Below are positions 1 through 6,460 of a stretch of DNA of 8,339 nt, one piece after another (within the stretch, counting starts at the first letter, position 1; each line of letters begins with the position of its first letter). The translations under genes were made by a program, and so were the position numbers. The DNA lies in contig WBUV01000119.1 of assembly GCA_008933525.1 (NCBI GenBank), positions 1-8,339 of the forward strand, in the 5' to 3' direction. Origin of the DNA: Bacteroidales bacterium (GTDB lineage: Bacteria > Bacteroidota > Bacteroidia > Bacteroidales > Tenuifilaceae). The notes beneath the pieces are model-generated. The model was given only the letters and a program-made list of their open reading frames with translations. It did no database searches and was not told the DNA's origin.

Positions 1-161
1 GTTATAACGGAACCATCGGTCGAGGCTTTTTTGCCGACAAGAATGCTGGTGCAGATTTCGCCAAAGTAGGGATCGTTTACCTGATCGAAAATGCTCTGTG
101 CAATTGCTTCCTGACCTAAAGCGGCAGAGAGAAAGATGAATAGTGCTATTAGTCTAGTCAT
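1..161 (-). CDS. Secreted C69-family dipeptidase, N-terminal fragment
   Basis: This is the first 53 codons of a gene that runs off the left edge of the window. The ATG at 161-159 opens a hydrophobic signal-like segment (residues about 3-21, ending AIAQ), followed by a short stretch and then CTSILVGKKASTDGSVI. That Cys-Thr-...-Val-Gly-Lys-Lys-Ala-Ser-x-Asp-Gly-Ser pattern is the hallmark start of the mature chain in peptidase family C69 (PepD-like Ntn-hydrolases), in which the cysteine (here Cys37) becomes the N-terminal nucleophile after processing. Family members cleave dipeptides; the leader suggests export to the periplasm or cell surface. The gene lies downstream of, and on the same strand as, the DUF5689 lipoprotein gene, but a strong hairpin terminator and about 285 bp separate them, so it probably has its own promoter. 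The family call is good although only the beginning is visible. Confidence 0.8.
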   Translation of the reverse strand, partial: MTRLIALFIFLSAALGQEAIAQSIFDQVNDPYFGEICTSILVGKKASTDGSVI

Positions 162-389
162 AAAGATTGGTTTGTTTAGAAGTTCTAATCTACAATAATT
201 TATCTCAACTTAAAATTGTTAATATTGGATTCATTTCATATTAATTGGATTAATTCGCATATAAAGAATAAAATGAAATTGTTGATAATGGCCTGATTTG
301 TTTGTTTTTAATGTAGTTTTTAGATATTTTAATAAACTTGTAATTATACAAAATTTCTTTTTCTGCAAACATGCAAATGGTGTAATGGA
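162..389. other. AT-rich intergenic spacer, presumed upstream region of the C69 gene
   Basis: I see no ORF with a credible start, no tRNA or rRNA, and no riboswitch-like structure here. The stretch is very AT-rich and must carry the promoter of the C69 peptidase gene on the minus strand. No exact TAnnTTTG box is present on that strand. The nearest match is TAGATTAG (minus strand, plus positions 185-192), one mismatch from consensus and without a convincing -33 TTTG element, so I do not call it as a promoter. Confidence 0.5.
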
Positions 390-430
390 AAAAATGAAAG
401 GTCAACCATTTTGGCTGACCTTTCATTTTT
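390..430 (-). terminator. Hairpin terminator after the receptor/DUF5689 operon
   Basis: A perfect 15-bp inverted repeat has its left arm at 390-404 and its right arm at 416-430 (TGACCTTTCATTTTT on plus), enclosing an 11-nt loop that can pair two further C-G pairs. Read on the minus strand it begins 17 nt after the stop codon of the 743-aa lipoprotein gene and ends in a run of U, as expected of an intrinsic terminator. The A-rich and U-rich flanks mean it could work in both directions. It separates the three-gene unit from the C69 peptidase gene. Confidence 0.85.
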
Positions 431-446
431 CTATAGTTCTTATTGA

Positions 447-2678
447 TTACGGCATACGTGTTTGATTAAAATTAACATCGGCAATTTCTCTGATGTATAG
501 TTGGTATGTTCCATTATACTTGCTGAGAATAGCATAAATTGTTCCGCTTGTACTTGGTAGCGTTGTGCTAGCAAAATTAGCGAAATTGCTAGTTCTAACA
601 ATTATTGTATTTCCAACATTATCTTCCAATGTGCGATTTGTGGTAGTTGTCGTTGCATAAGTTTTTCCAAGGTCTGTATCGATAAACTGAACATTTTGCA
701 GTTTAACTAATTTTGCGAGCATACTATCGTTAATTCCAGAAATAGTAGTCTCAACTGGTGTTACGGTTTCTGTACCATCAGTAAAAACCTTATTATTAAA
801 CTCTGTAGCCTCAATTCTTCCAAAACTTCCATTGTAAAGCCCACCAAGTTGAATTACCCCTCCGTAGGTTCCAAGATACATTCCATTACACTTAACAATA
901 ACTTTTGTTCCAACAGGATAGCTCTGATAAAGATTGGTGACATTAACTTTAAACTCTATGCCCGCAGTTCCGTCATCAATGAATAGTTGTTTATATAAAT
1001 TTCCGGAGATATCGTTTCCAACAATTACACCTTCAATAATGACGTCTTGGGTAATCTGCATAGTGCCTGACGTATACATTGCCTTCAGCTCTGCTATAGT
1101 CGTGTTTACGTTTGGTAGTTGAATCTCGAAACGAGGTTGTCTTAGTTGAACATCGCTCAAACTTCTAATGTAAAGTTGATAATCCGATCCATATTTCGAT
1201 AACACTGCTGTAATGCTTCCACTTCCGTTTGGAAGTTGGTTGGAAGCAAAGTCAGCAAAACTGCTGGTTCTTACAATGATCTTTGCCCCATTAATGTCCT
1301 GGATATTTCTGTTTGTTGTGCTCGATCCTGCATAAGTTAACCCCAGTTCTGACGATACAAACTGAACCCCAGGCAATGTTATGATCTTTCCAATCAAATT
1401 GTCATTAATTTCAGCAATATTGGTTTCAATAGGAGTAACGTCAAGACCCGATTCAACTATAAATACCTTATTATAGAATTCTGTTGAAGATAGCCTGCCA
1501 ATTGAACCATTATAAACGCCACCAAGCTGAATTACGCCACCATATTTACCAAGATATAGTCCGCGACAATTTATAACAACTTTGGTTCCAACAGGGAAGT
1601 CGGTGTATAAGCCCGCCATGTCAATTTTTAGTTCAATAGCCCCTGATTCGTCTTCAATGAATAATTGTTTGTAAAGATTGCCAGTTTTATCATTAGCATT
1701 TACAACGGCATCTATCACAATGTCTTGGTTTACCTGAACCAGATTAGATGTGCAAAGTGCTTTTAATTCAGCAATTGTTTTATTTGGGGTTGGTGCTTGC
1801 GCTCCAAATCGTGGATCGTTAAACTGTACATCGTTCAAGTCGCGAATGTAAAGTTGATAAGTACCATCGTAAACACCAAGTACTCCGGTTATAGAACCGC
1901 TTCCTGCAGGTACTTTCTCACTTATGAATTTTGAATATCCACTCGTTCTTAGAATTATCTGTCGGCCATACTTGTCAACCAATATTCTATTCGTATTCAC
2001 ACCCGGTAAACTATAAGTTGCTGCTGAGTTCCAGAACTGTACACTGTCAATTTTGATTAATTTTTGAACATGCGATGTGTTAATCTCGTTGATTTTAAGT
2101 GTTGTTGGGGTTAGGTTTACCCTTCTTCCAGAACGTTGCACATACTTAGGTAGATTACTAAGGTCAACTCCAGTAACCTTTAACGTACCAGCATCGGTGT
2201 ATCCCAGTCCAACTTGATAGGTTCCCCTGTAATTGTCAAGAGCCATGCTGTTGACTTTAACAAGAACTTTTTTGCCTGGTTTTAGTCCATAAGTAACGTA
2301 GAGTTCGCTAGCATTAACTTTTAAATCAATGCCGCCTGTTTCATCCATAATTGTTACAGTTTCGTAGAAGTTTCCAGCGGAATCGCACGAAACTACATAA
2401 CCTTCAAATATTATTGAGGAGTCGGCTGCACCTTGTGCTAAAATTGCATCCCAAAAAGAGTTAGTGGCTAATTTTTTTACTAGACCAGCAACCCTTGCCG
2501 GATTATTTGCACTGTTGAACAAATCCTTTACCTGGGCTATTGAAACGGTTTTTACCCATGATGAGGTGTCTTCCATTGGAGGAACTCTGTCAAAATCCTC
2601 TTTAACACATCCCGAGGGAACTATAAGTAACCCAAGAAGAGCAATTGATGCTATAAGGGTTAGTATTTTCTTTGTCAT
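447..2678 (-). CDS. Surface lipoprotein with three tandem DUF5689 modules
   Basis: A 743-aa predicted lipoprotein. Residues 1-24 form a lipoprotein signal (basic MTKK, hydrophobic core, lipobox-like VPSGC with Cys24), so it should be anchored in the outer membrane. Three tandem modules follow: about residues 41-294 (divergent, with an insertion near its start), 295-520 and 521-743. Each has a first half with a TIAELK-type start, GNLYKQLFI-D and YLGxYGGVIQLGG, and a second half with VQF, TTNR, RTSxF and YxGTYQLYIRxLxDVQF; both halves look OB-fold-like. DUF5689 has no established function that I know of. The ATG at 2678 is preferred over an in-frame TTG at 2693 because GGAGG lies 8 nt upstream of the ATG and the TTG overlaps that site. 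It is the last gene of the unit, 18 nt after the 288-aa DUF5689 gene and followed by a terminator. No catalytic motif is visible, so binding or scaffolding is more likely than an enzyme activity (inference). Confidence 0.88.
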   Translation of the reverse strand: MTKKILTLIASIALLGLLIVPSGCVKEDFDRVPPMEDTSSWVKTVSIAQVKDLFNSANNPARVAGLVKKLATNSFWDAILAQGAADSSIIFEGYVVSCDSAGNFYETVTIMDETGGIDLKVNASELYVTYGLKPGKKVLVKVNSMALDNYRGTYQVGLGYTDAGTLKVTGVDLSNLPKYVQRSGRRVNLTPTTLKINEINTSHVQKLIKIDSVQFWNSAATYSLPGVNTNRILVDKYGRQIILRTSGYSKFISEKVPAGSGSITGVLGVYDGTYQLYIRDLNDVQFNDPRFGAQAPTPNKTIAELKALCTSNLVQVNQDIVIDAVVNANDKTGNLYKQLFIEDESGAIELKIDMAGLYTDFPVGTKVVINCRGLYLGKYGGVIQLGGVYNGSIGRLSSTEFYNKVFIVESGLDVTPIETNIAEINDNLIGKIITLPGVQFVSSELGLTYAGSSTTNRNIQDINGAKIIVRTSSFADFASNQLPNGSGSITAVLSKYGSDYQLYIRSLSDVQLRQPRFEIQLPNVNTTIAELKAMYTSGTMQITQDVIIEGVIVGNDISGNLYKQLFIDDGTAGIEFKVNVTNLYQSYPVGTKVIVKCNGMYLGTYGGVIQLGGLYNGSFGRIEATEFNNKVFTDGTETVTPVETTISGINDSMLAKLVKLQNVQFIDTDLGKTYATTTTTNRTLEDNVGNTIIVRTSNFANFASTTLPSTSGTIYAILSKYNGTYQLYIREIADVNFNQTRMP
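450..2558 (-). repeat. Three in-frame DUF5689 repeat units in one gene
   Basis: Unit 1 spans about 1797-2558, unit 2 1119-1796 and unit 3 450-1118. Units 2 and 3 align end to end with almost no gaps and are roughly half identical in protein by eye. Some similarity survives in DNA: plus positions 841-857 and 1519-1535 (CCACCAAGYTGAATTAC) differ at one base in 17 and lie 678 bp apart, exactly 226 codons. Unit 1 is more diverged, mainly in its first half, where it carries extra residues. The pattern suggests duplication of units 2 and 3 after separation from unit 1, or stronger constraint on those two. Confidence 0.85.
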
Positions 2679-2686
2679 ATTTCTTT

Positions 2687-2691
2687 CCTCC
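2687..2691 (-). promoter_or_regulatory. Strong Shine-Dalgarno site that decides the start
   Basis: The minus strand reads GGAGGAAAGAAATATG, placing GGAGG 8 nt before the ATG at 2678. This is unusual here, since the other visible starts (receptor, 288-aa lipoprotein, EEP protein) have only A/T-rich leaders. It supports the ATG and argues against the upstream in-frame TTG at 2693. Confidence 0.7.
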
Positions 2692-2696
2692 AAAGG

Positions 2697-3563
2697 TTAG
2701 TTCTGAAATCTTGCGTTTGTAAAATTGATATCGGCTAAATCTCTAACAATTAGTTGGTAAGTGCCATTGTAGTATGTTAGAATACCCGTGATTGTACCAT
2801 TTTTTGTATTAATTGTTTCGCCAGCAAATTTTGAAAAACCACTAGTTCTAAGTACAACGGCACTTGTGTAGGTTTGACTATTAGTTATTATTGCATGGTT
2901 TATGGTTACTTTATTCACGTAGTCGGCGTAAGTGTAGGTTTTTCCTGTTACTGGCGACAGCGTATCTTTAATCTGTGTATTATTAAACTGAACTAATCGG
3001 CCAATGTTCATTGGGTTAAGCAAGCTAGGAGTCATTGCTAAAGGAGTTCGTTCATTAATTGAATTTCCTTTTTTAAACACATGCTTTTTTATTATAACAT
3101 CACCTTCAAGTCCACTAATTTCCCAAACACCATTATTCCGATATTTTGAGCCAAGTTGAATTTGTCCACCATAATCGCCTAAATACATGTCGTTACAGTA
3201 AACCACTACTTTTTGTCCACGTTTGTAGTCGTTGTACAAAGTGGTTTTGTTTAGCTTAACCTCAATGGCTCCTGTTCCATCTTCAATAAAAATACTTTTA
3301 TAGAAGTTTCCCTCTTTGTCGTCCGAAATTACGGTGCCTTCAATAATTATTGAATCGCGCAGGTAAAAACTGGTGTCAGAGAGTTTGTATAGTTCTCCGG
3401 GGTAGATCGATTTCAACTCTGCAATAGTTGTATTGGCATTTATTGAGGTCGAATCAACCCTTGGTTCAATGTCGTCGTAGGTAAAATCTACACAGCTTGG
3501 CATTGTCAAAACTGCACCTGCTGTAATTATTATCCCTGCAATTATATATTTTATTTTATTCAT
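2697..3563 (-). CDS. Single-module DUF5689 surface lipoprotein
   Basis: A 288-aa predicted lipoprotein with one DUF5689 module. Residues 1-24 are a lipoprotein signal ending TMPSC (Cys24), followed by an acidic VDFTYDDIEP linker. The module covers about residues 43-285: TTIAELKSIYPG, then IIIEGTVISDDKEGNFYKS with FIEDGTGAIEVK, YLGDYGGQIQLG, and in the second half RTSGFSKFAG, GTITGILTYYNGTYQL and VRDLADINF. This matches units 2 and 3 of the 743-aa protein encoded next, so the operon makes two paralogous lipoproteins of different length. It begins 23 nt after the receptor stop codon with no clear Shine-Dalgarno site, and is followed after 18 nt by the larger lipoprotein gene. By position, directly behind a TonB-dependent receptor, it sits where a SusD partner would be expected. 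I infer a surface accessory or substrate-binding role; the function of the family is not established. Confidence 0.88.
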   Translation of the reverse strand: MNKIKYIIAGIIITAGAVLTMPSCVDFTYDDIEPRVDSTSINANTTIAELKSIYPGELYKLSDTSFYLRDSIIIEGTVISDDKEGNFYKSIFIEDGTGAIEVKLNKTTLYNDYKRGQKVVVYCNDMYLGDYGGQIQLGSKYRNNGVWEISGLEGDVIIKKHVFKKGNSINERTPLAMTPSLLNPMNIGRLVQFNNTQIKDTLSPVTGKTYTYADYVNKVTINHAIITNSQTYTSAVVLRTSGFSKFAGETINTKNGTITGILTYYNGTYQLIVRDLADINFTNARFQN

Positions 3564-3586
3564 GGTATTTATAAGATATGGAATTG

Positions 3587-6295
3587 TTAGAATCTTAAAC
3601 CTAATATCACGTAGTAAGTACGACCATAAGCGTAAAAGAACTTAGGTGGGAAGTTATTTGAGGTTTGCTCCGAAATCGAATAACGAGCTTGCTCAAATCC
3701 TCCTGTTTTAAAATCTGTTTTGTCTAACAGATTCGCTACTTGAAAGTTTAGGTTAATGAAGTAATTTTTTACTCTCCACGATTTACCTATGTTTGCATCA
3801 ACTAAATATGCCGACTCAACCTTAGGTTGACGAGTAATTTCTGCGCGGCGTGGGTCGTTTTCTTCCAAACCAACAAGTGCTTCGGCTGTGCGCTTCCCTG
3901 GTGCAAAATCTATGTATGAATCGTTGAAGTAGTTGAAAGTTGCACCAAAGAACCAGTATTTAGGTGAAGCATATCTAATTCCAAGCGATGCTGCAGTTTG
4001 TGGAGTGTTAGGAATATAGAAATTTTCAATGTAAACCACCTGGTCGGCAGCAAGAACTGAACCTAGATTATCTTGAGTAACAGTAGCCAACGGGCGAGAT
4101 GAGTATTGGTATGAGCCAATTGCAGCAGCAGCATTAACAGTGATAGTTGGTGAAACCTTTATTTCGGCGCCAAACTCAAATCCTTTGTGAACTTTATCGA
4201 TATTCCTCATAGTGTAGTTCACAAAAGTACGATAAGTGTCATCGTAGAACGATTTTAACTCAGTTTGATCCATAAACTTGGTATAGTAAGCCGTTGCACG
4301 TGCTTTAATATATGGTGTGCGTATATTGTAGTTCAAATCTGCACTAGCAATTTTCTCGCTTCCAAGTCCAGGAATTACAAAGTTCGATGTACGAGGAGAT
4401 ATGTATGAATTCCTGAAGAATGGAGCACGGGTCAAGAATGCAACATTTCCATCAAGATAGTGACGTCCAGTGATCTTCCATGTGGCTCCACCTTTTACAC
4501 CGTAATTATCAAACTGCTGTTTTTTTGAATCTCCTTTGGAATCATTCGGGAAACGACCATTTCGCATATCACCAGTTCTCCAGAATTCAGTATAACTTGC
4601 GTTAACTCCAAAGTAGTAATCAAATCTGTTTTGAATGTAATTGGCCACAGCCCACAAGTTTCCACTGTTAACATTGGCAGTGTAATCGTAGCCAAATTTG
4701 TCGCCCTCCTTAACCATTCTGTTCGGATTGTCCAAGTCATTTTGAGCAAGATCTGGATTGTTAAAGAAATCGCGTTCGATAAATTGGTCAATATCCAACC
4801 AATATGCACCCCCTAATAGATCATCAATTACCTTATAGTTTCTTCCTTTGTAAATAGACATATCGATACCACCATTTACCTTCATAGCAGGAATTGGATT
4901 CCATGTAGCAATTGTAGAATATGTGAATTGGCGAGAGTCAGTTATTCTATTCTCAACAATATATTTCGATCGAAAATCAGGGCTATTGTAGTTAGTTTGG
5001 TAAAGGTAATCCCAGTTTATTTGACTAACAGTGGGGTCGTTTGCAAAAGCATCGGCAAGTTCTTGCATAACAATAGTATCTGAATCTACCCAGTAGTTGG
5101 GAAGTTTTCTGTAATAATCTGGTCTTGGATCTTGAGCGTCGTACCAGTTAAGCGAAGTGGTTTGGTAAGTTCCAAAAGAGTAACCAAGAGTGTTGGTTAT
5201 TTTCAGATTTGGGTTAATCTCCCAGAAATGGTTTAGGATAAATGTAGGTTCTTGCTGAAAACGTACCCTAGCATTTCGTTTCTCTCCATTCTGGAAGCCC
5301 CAGTTTGGATTGTAGAAATTAGAACCTGCTAAAATGTGTGCTTCTTCAGTTGATAATCCTTGCATTCCTCTTTTTGTAGGAGCATTAAATGTTGTAAATG
5401 CTACTGAATGGTTGCTGTTGAACTTCTTCTCCAGGCCGATAAAATAAGCCCAAGCATCGTAGTTTGTGCCCTCAACATAACCTTCGTTTGCCCATCTGCG
5501 GGAGCCGCTTATTGTGAAAGCTGTTCCGTTTTCCATCAGCCCGGTAGAATGTGTAAACATGAGTCTGTTCGTATATGTACGGTTTGTTGCTGCGTACGAA
5601 ACTCTTGTCCCTTTTCTTTGTTGCGATGCTCTTGTGTTGATGTAAGTTGCGCCTCCAAGTCCTCCGAACGAAAAGTCAGCAGGTGTAATGCCATTCCTCG
5701 ATTCACGATTCCGGGTAACATCATTTAACCCGCCCCACGAACTCCATGCCGCAAAACCACTTTCTGGATCATTTACGGGCACTCCATTCATGTAAAGCAA
5801 TGAGTAATCGGAATCGTATCCTCTTACTTGGAAACGTGCAGGGCTGAACGAAAATGATACTGCAGAATTAAAAGCATCCTGCGACGATTGAAGAAGTCCG
5901 GATATTGATTGGTCGCCACCAACCGATTCAAGGTCATCCGACGAAACAGTAACCTCTCCAAAGGTTAAGTTCTGTCCATCATCAACCAAGGATCGAGATA
6001 ATGAAACCTCTGGTAAAACCATGCCTTCAGTGATCTCCAGTTCAACCTCGTAGGTTTTAAACCCAGTTAGAATATAATCTATTACATATTTGCCAGAAGG
6101 AATTCCTTCGAGAGTGAATTCTCCTTTAGCATTGGTAGTAGTGGCCAAATTTGTTCCAACAACCTGAACCGTTACCCCTGGTAGCGGATTGCCGGTGTCC
6201 GAATCTTTGACAGTCCCTTTTATTGGACTCTGAGCAATTGCACTGGAAATACTAAGTGTTAGTATTACCAGAAACGATAATAAAAAACGCCTCAT
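3587..6295 (-). CDS. TonB-dependent outer-membrane receptor with carboxypeptidase-regulatory-like N-terminus
   Basis: A 902-aa protein predicted to import a substrate across the outer membrane using TonB/ExbBD energy. Residues 1-21 are a signal peptide (MRRFLLSFL..., cleavage near AIA-Q). Residues about 24-100 form a carboxypeptidase-regulatory-like beta domain (IKGTVKDSDTGNPLPGVTV, then TTTNAKGEFTLEGIPSGKY). FGEVTVSSD at about 112-120 resembles a TonB box. The plug spans about 125-222, with FQVRGYDSDYSLLYMNGVPV and GGLGGATYINTR. The rest is a beta-barrel ending in ILGLRF, an aromatic C-terminus typical of outer-membrane barrels. Length is normal for non-SusC receptors of this phylum. No SusD gene follows; two DUF5689 lipoprotein genes do. 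It is the first gene of the unit, with an exact TAnnTTTG box 53 nt upstream, and is divergent from the EEP gene. The substrate cannot be read from the sequence. No frameshift or truncation is visible. Confidence 0.93.
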   Translation of the reverse strand: MRRFLLSFLVILTLSISSAIAQSPIKGTVKDSDTGNPLPGVTVQVVGTNLATTTNAKGEFTLEGIPSGKYVIDYILTGFKTYEVELEITEGMVLPEVSLSRSLVDDGQNLTFGEVTVSSDDLESVGGDQSISGLLQSSQDAFNSAVSFSFSPARFQVRGYDSDYSLLYMNGVPVNDPESGFAAWSSWGGLNDVTRNRESRNGITPADFSFGGLGGATYINTRASQQRKGTRVSYAATNRTYTNRLMFTHSTGLMENGTAFTISGSRRWANEGYVEGTNYDAWAYFIGLEKKFNSNHSVAFTTFNAPTKRGMQGLSTEEAHILAGSNFYNPNWGFQNGEKRNARVRFQQEPTFILNHFWEINPNLKITNTLGYSFGTYQTTSLNWYDAQDPRPDYYRKLPNYWVDSDTIVMQELADAFANDPTVSQINWDYLYQTNYNSPDFRSKYIVENRITDSRQFTYSTIATWNPIPAMKVNGGIDMSIYKGRNYKVIDDLLGGAYWLDIDQFIERDFFNNPDLAQNDLDNPNRMVKEGDKFGYDYTANVNSGNLWAVANYIQNRFDYYFGVNASYTEFWRTGDMRNGRFPNDSKGDSKKQQFDNYGVKGGATWKITGRHYLDGNVAFLTRAPFFRNSYISPRTSNFVIPGLGSEKIASADLNYNIRTPYIKARATAYYTKFMDQTELKSFYDDTYRTFVNYTMRNIDKVHKGFEFGAEIKVSPTITVNAAAAIGSYQYSSRPLATVTQDNLGSVLAADQVVYIENFYIPNTPQTAASLGIRYASPKYWFFGATFNYFNDSYIDFAPGKRTAEALVGLEENDPRRAEITRQPKVESAYLVDANIGKSWRVKNYFINLNFQVANLLDKTDFKTGGFEQARYSISEQTSNNFPPKFFYAYGRTYYVILGLRF

Positions 6296-6348
6296 TTACA
6301 ACTATTTTATTGATTTATTGTTTCTAAATTCTTATATTACGTTTAGCA

Positions 6349-6356
6349 CAAAATTA
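6349..6356 (-). promoter_or_regulatory. Putative -7 box for the receptor operon
   Basis: The minus strand reads TAATTTTG, an exact match to the Bacteroidota -7 consensus TAnnTTTG. It lies 53 nt upstream of the receptor ATG, leaving an A-rich leader of roughly 45 nt. No TTTG element is found at the usual spacing; the nearest upstream TTG (plus 6382-6384) is 25 nt away, which is too long. The core box is good but the promoter call is provisional. Confidence 0.5.
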
Positions 6357-6362
6357 GGATGC

Positions 6363-6411
6363 AAAAAAATAACTTTTTTACCAACTTTGTATCTTTTTTA
6401 GCACTTTTTTT
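6363..6411. promoter_or_regulatory. Helically phased A/T-tracts in the divergent spacer
   Basis: Runs of A or T at 6363-6369 (A7), 6374-6379 (T6), 6386-6388 (T3), 6394-6399 (T6) and 6405-6411 (T7) have centres about 9.5-11.5 bp apart, close to one helical turn. Such phasing usually gives intrinsically curved DNA. The block lies exactly between the two divergent -7 boxes, so it may affect both promoters or bind a nucleoid protein (inference). Confidence 0.45.
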
Positions 6412-6422
6412 CCGGATATAAT

Positions 6423-6430
6423 TATATTTG
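6423..6430 (+). promoter_or_regulatory. Putative -7 box for the EEP gene
   Basis: TATATTTG matches the Bacteroidota TAnnTTTG -7 consensus exactly and ends 30 nt before the ATG at 6461, giving a leader of roughly 20-25 nt. No clear TTTG is present at the expected -33 distance; the nearest (6386-6389) is 33 nt away. The T-tracts upstream occupy that region instead. Confidence 0.5.
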
Positions 6431-6460
6431 TGCGGTTATTTATCCTAAGAATATTTAAAT

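Noticed and set aside
343..348. TATAAT-like hexamer on the minus strand upstream of the C69 gene
   Set aside because: Bacteroidota promoters use TAnnTTTG rather than TATAAT, the spacer is very AT-rich, and no -35-like partner is seen, so chance is the simpler explanation.
835..1540. Recurring short DNA similarities considered as a CRISPR-like or mobile repeat
   Set aside because: They fall in frame within DUF5689 units 226 codons apart and are explained by protein-coding duplication; there is no regular short repeat-spacer pattern or transposase.
2679..2693. TTG-initiated five-codon extension of the three-module lipoprotein
   Set aside because: The extension would include the GGAGG Shine-Dalgarno sequence itself and put a charged stretch before the MTKK signal start; the ATG at 2678 is better placed.
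4495..4809. 104-aa minus-strand open frame in another frame of the receptor gene
   Set aside because: It overlaps conserved barrel-coding sequence on the same strand and has a composition typical of a shadow frame.
5408..5728. 106-aa plus-strand open frame inside the receptor gene, and an overlapping 62-aa minus-strand frame
   Set aside because: Both are out-of-frame shadows of a well-supported receptor coding sequence, with no recognisable domain, promoter or start signal.
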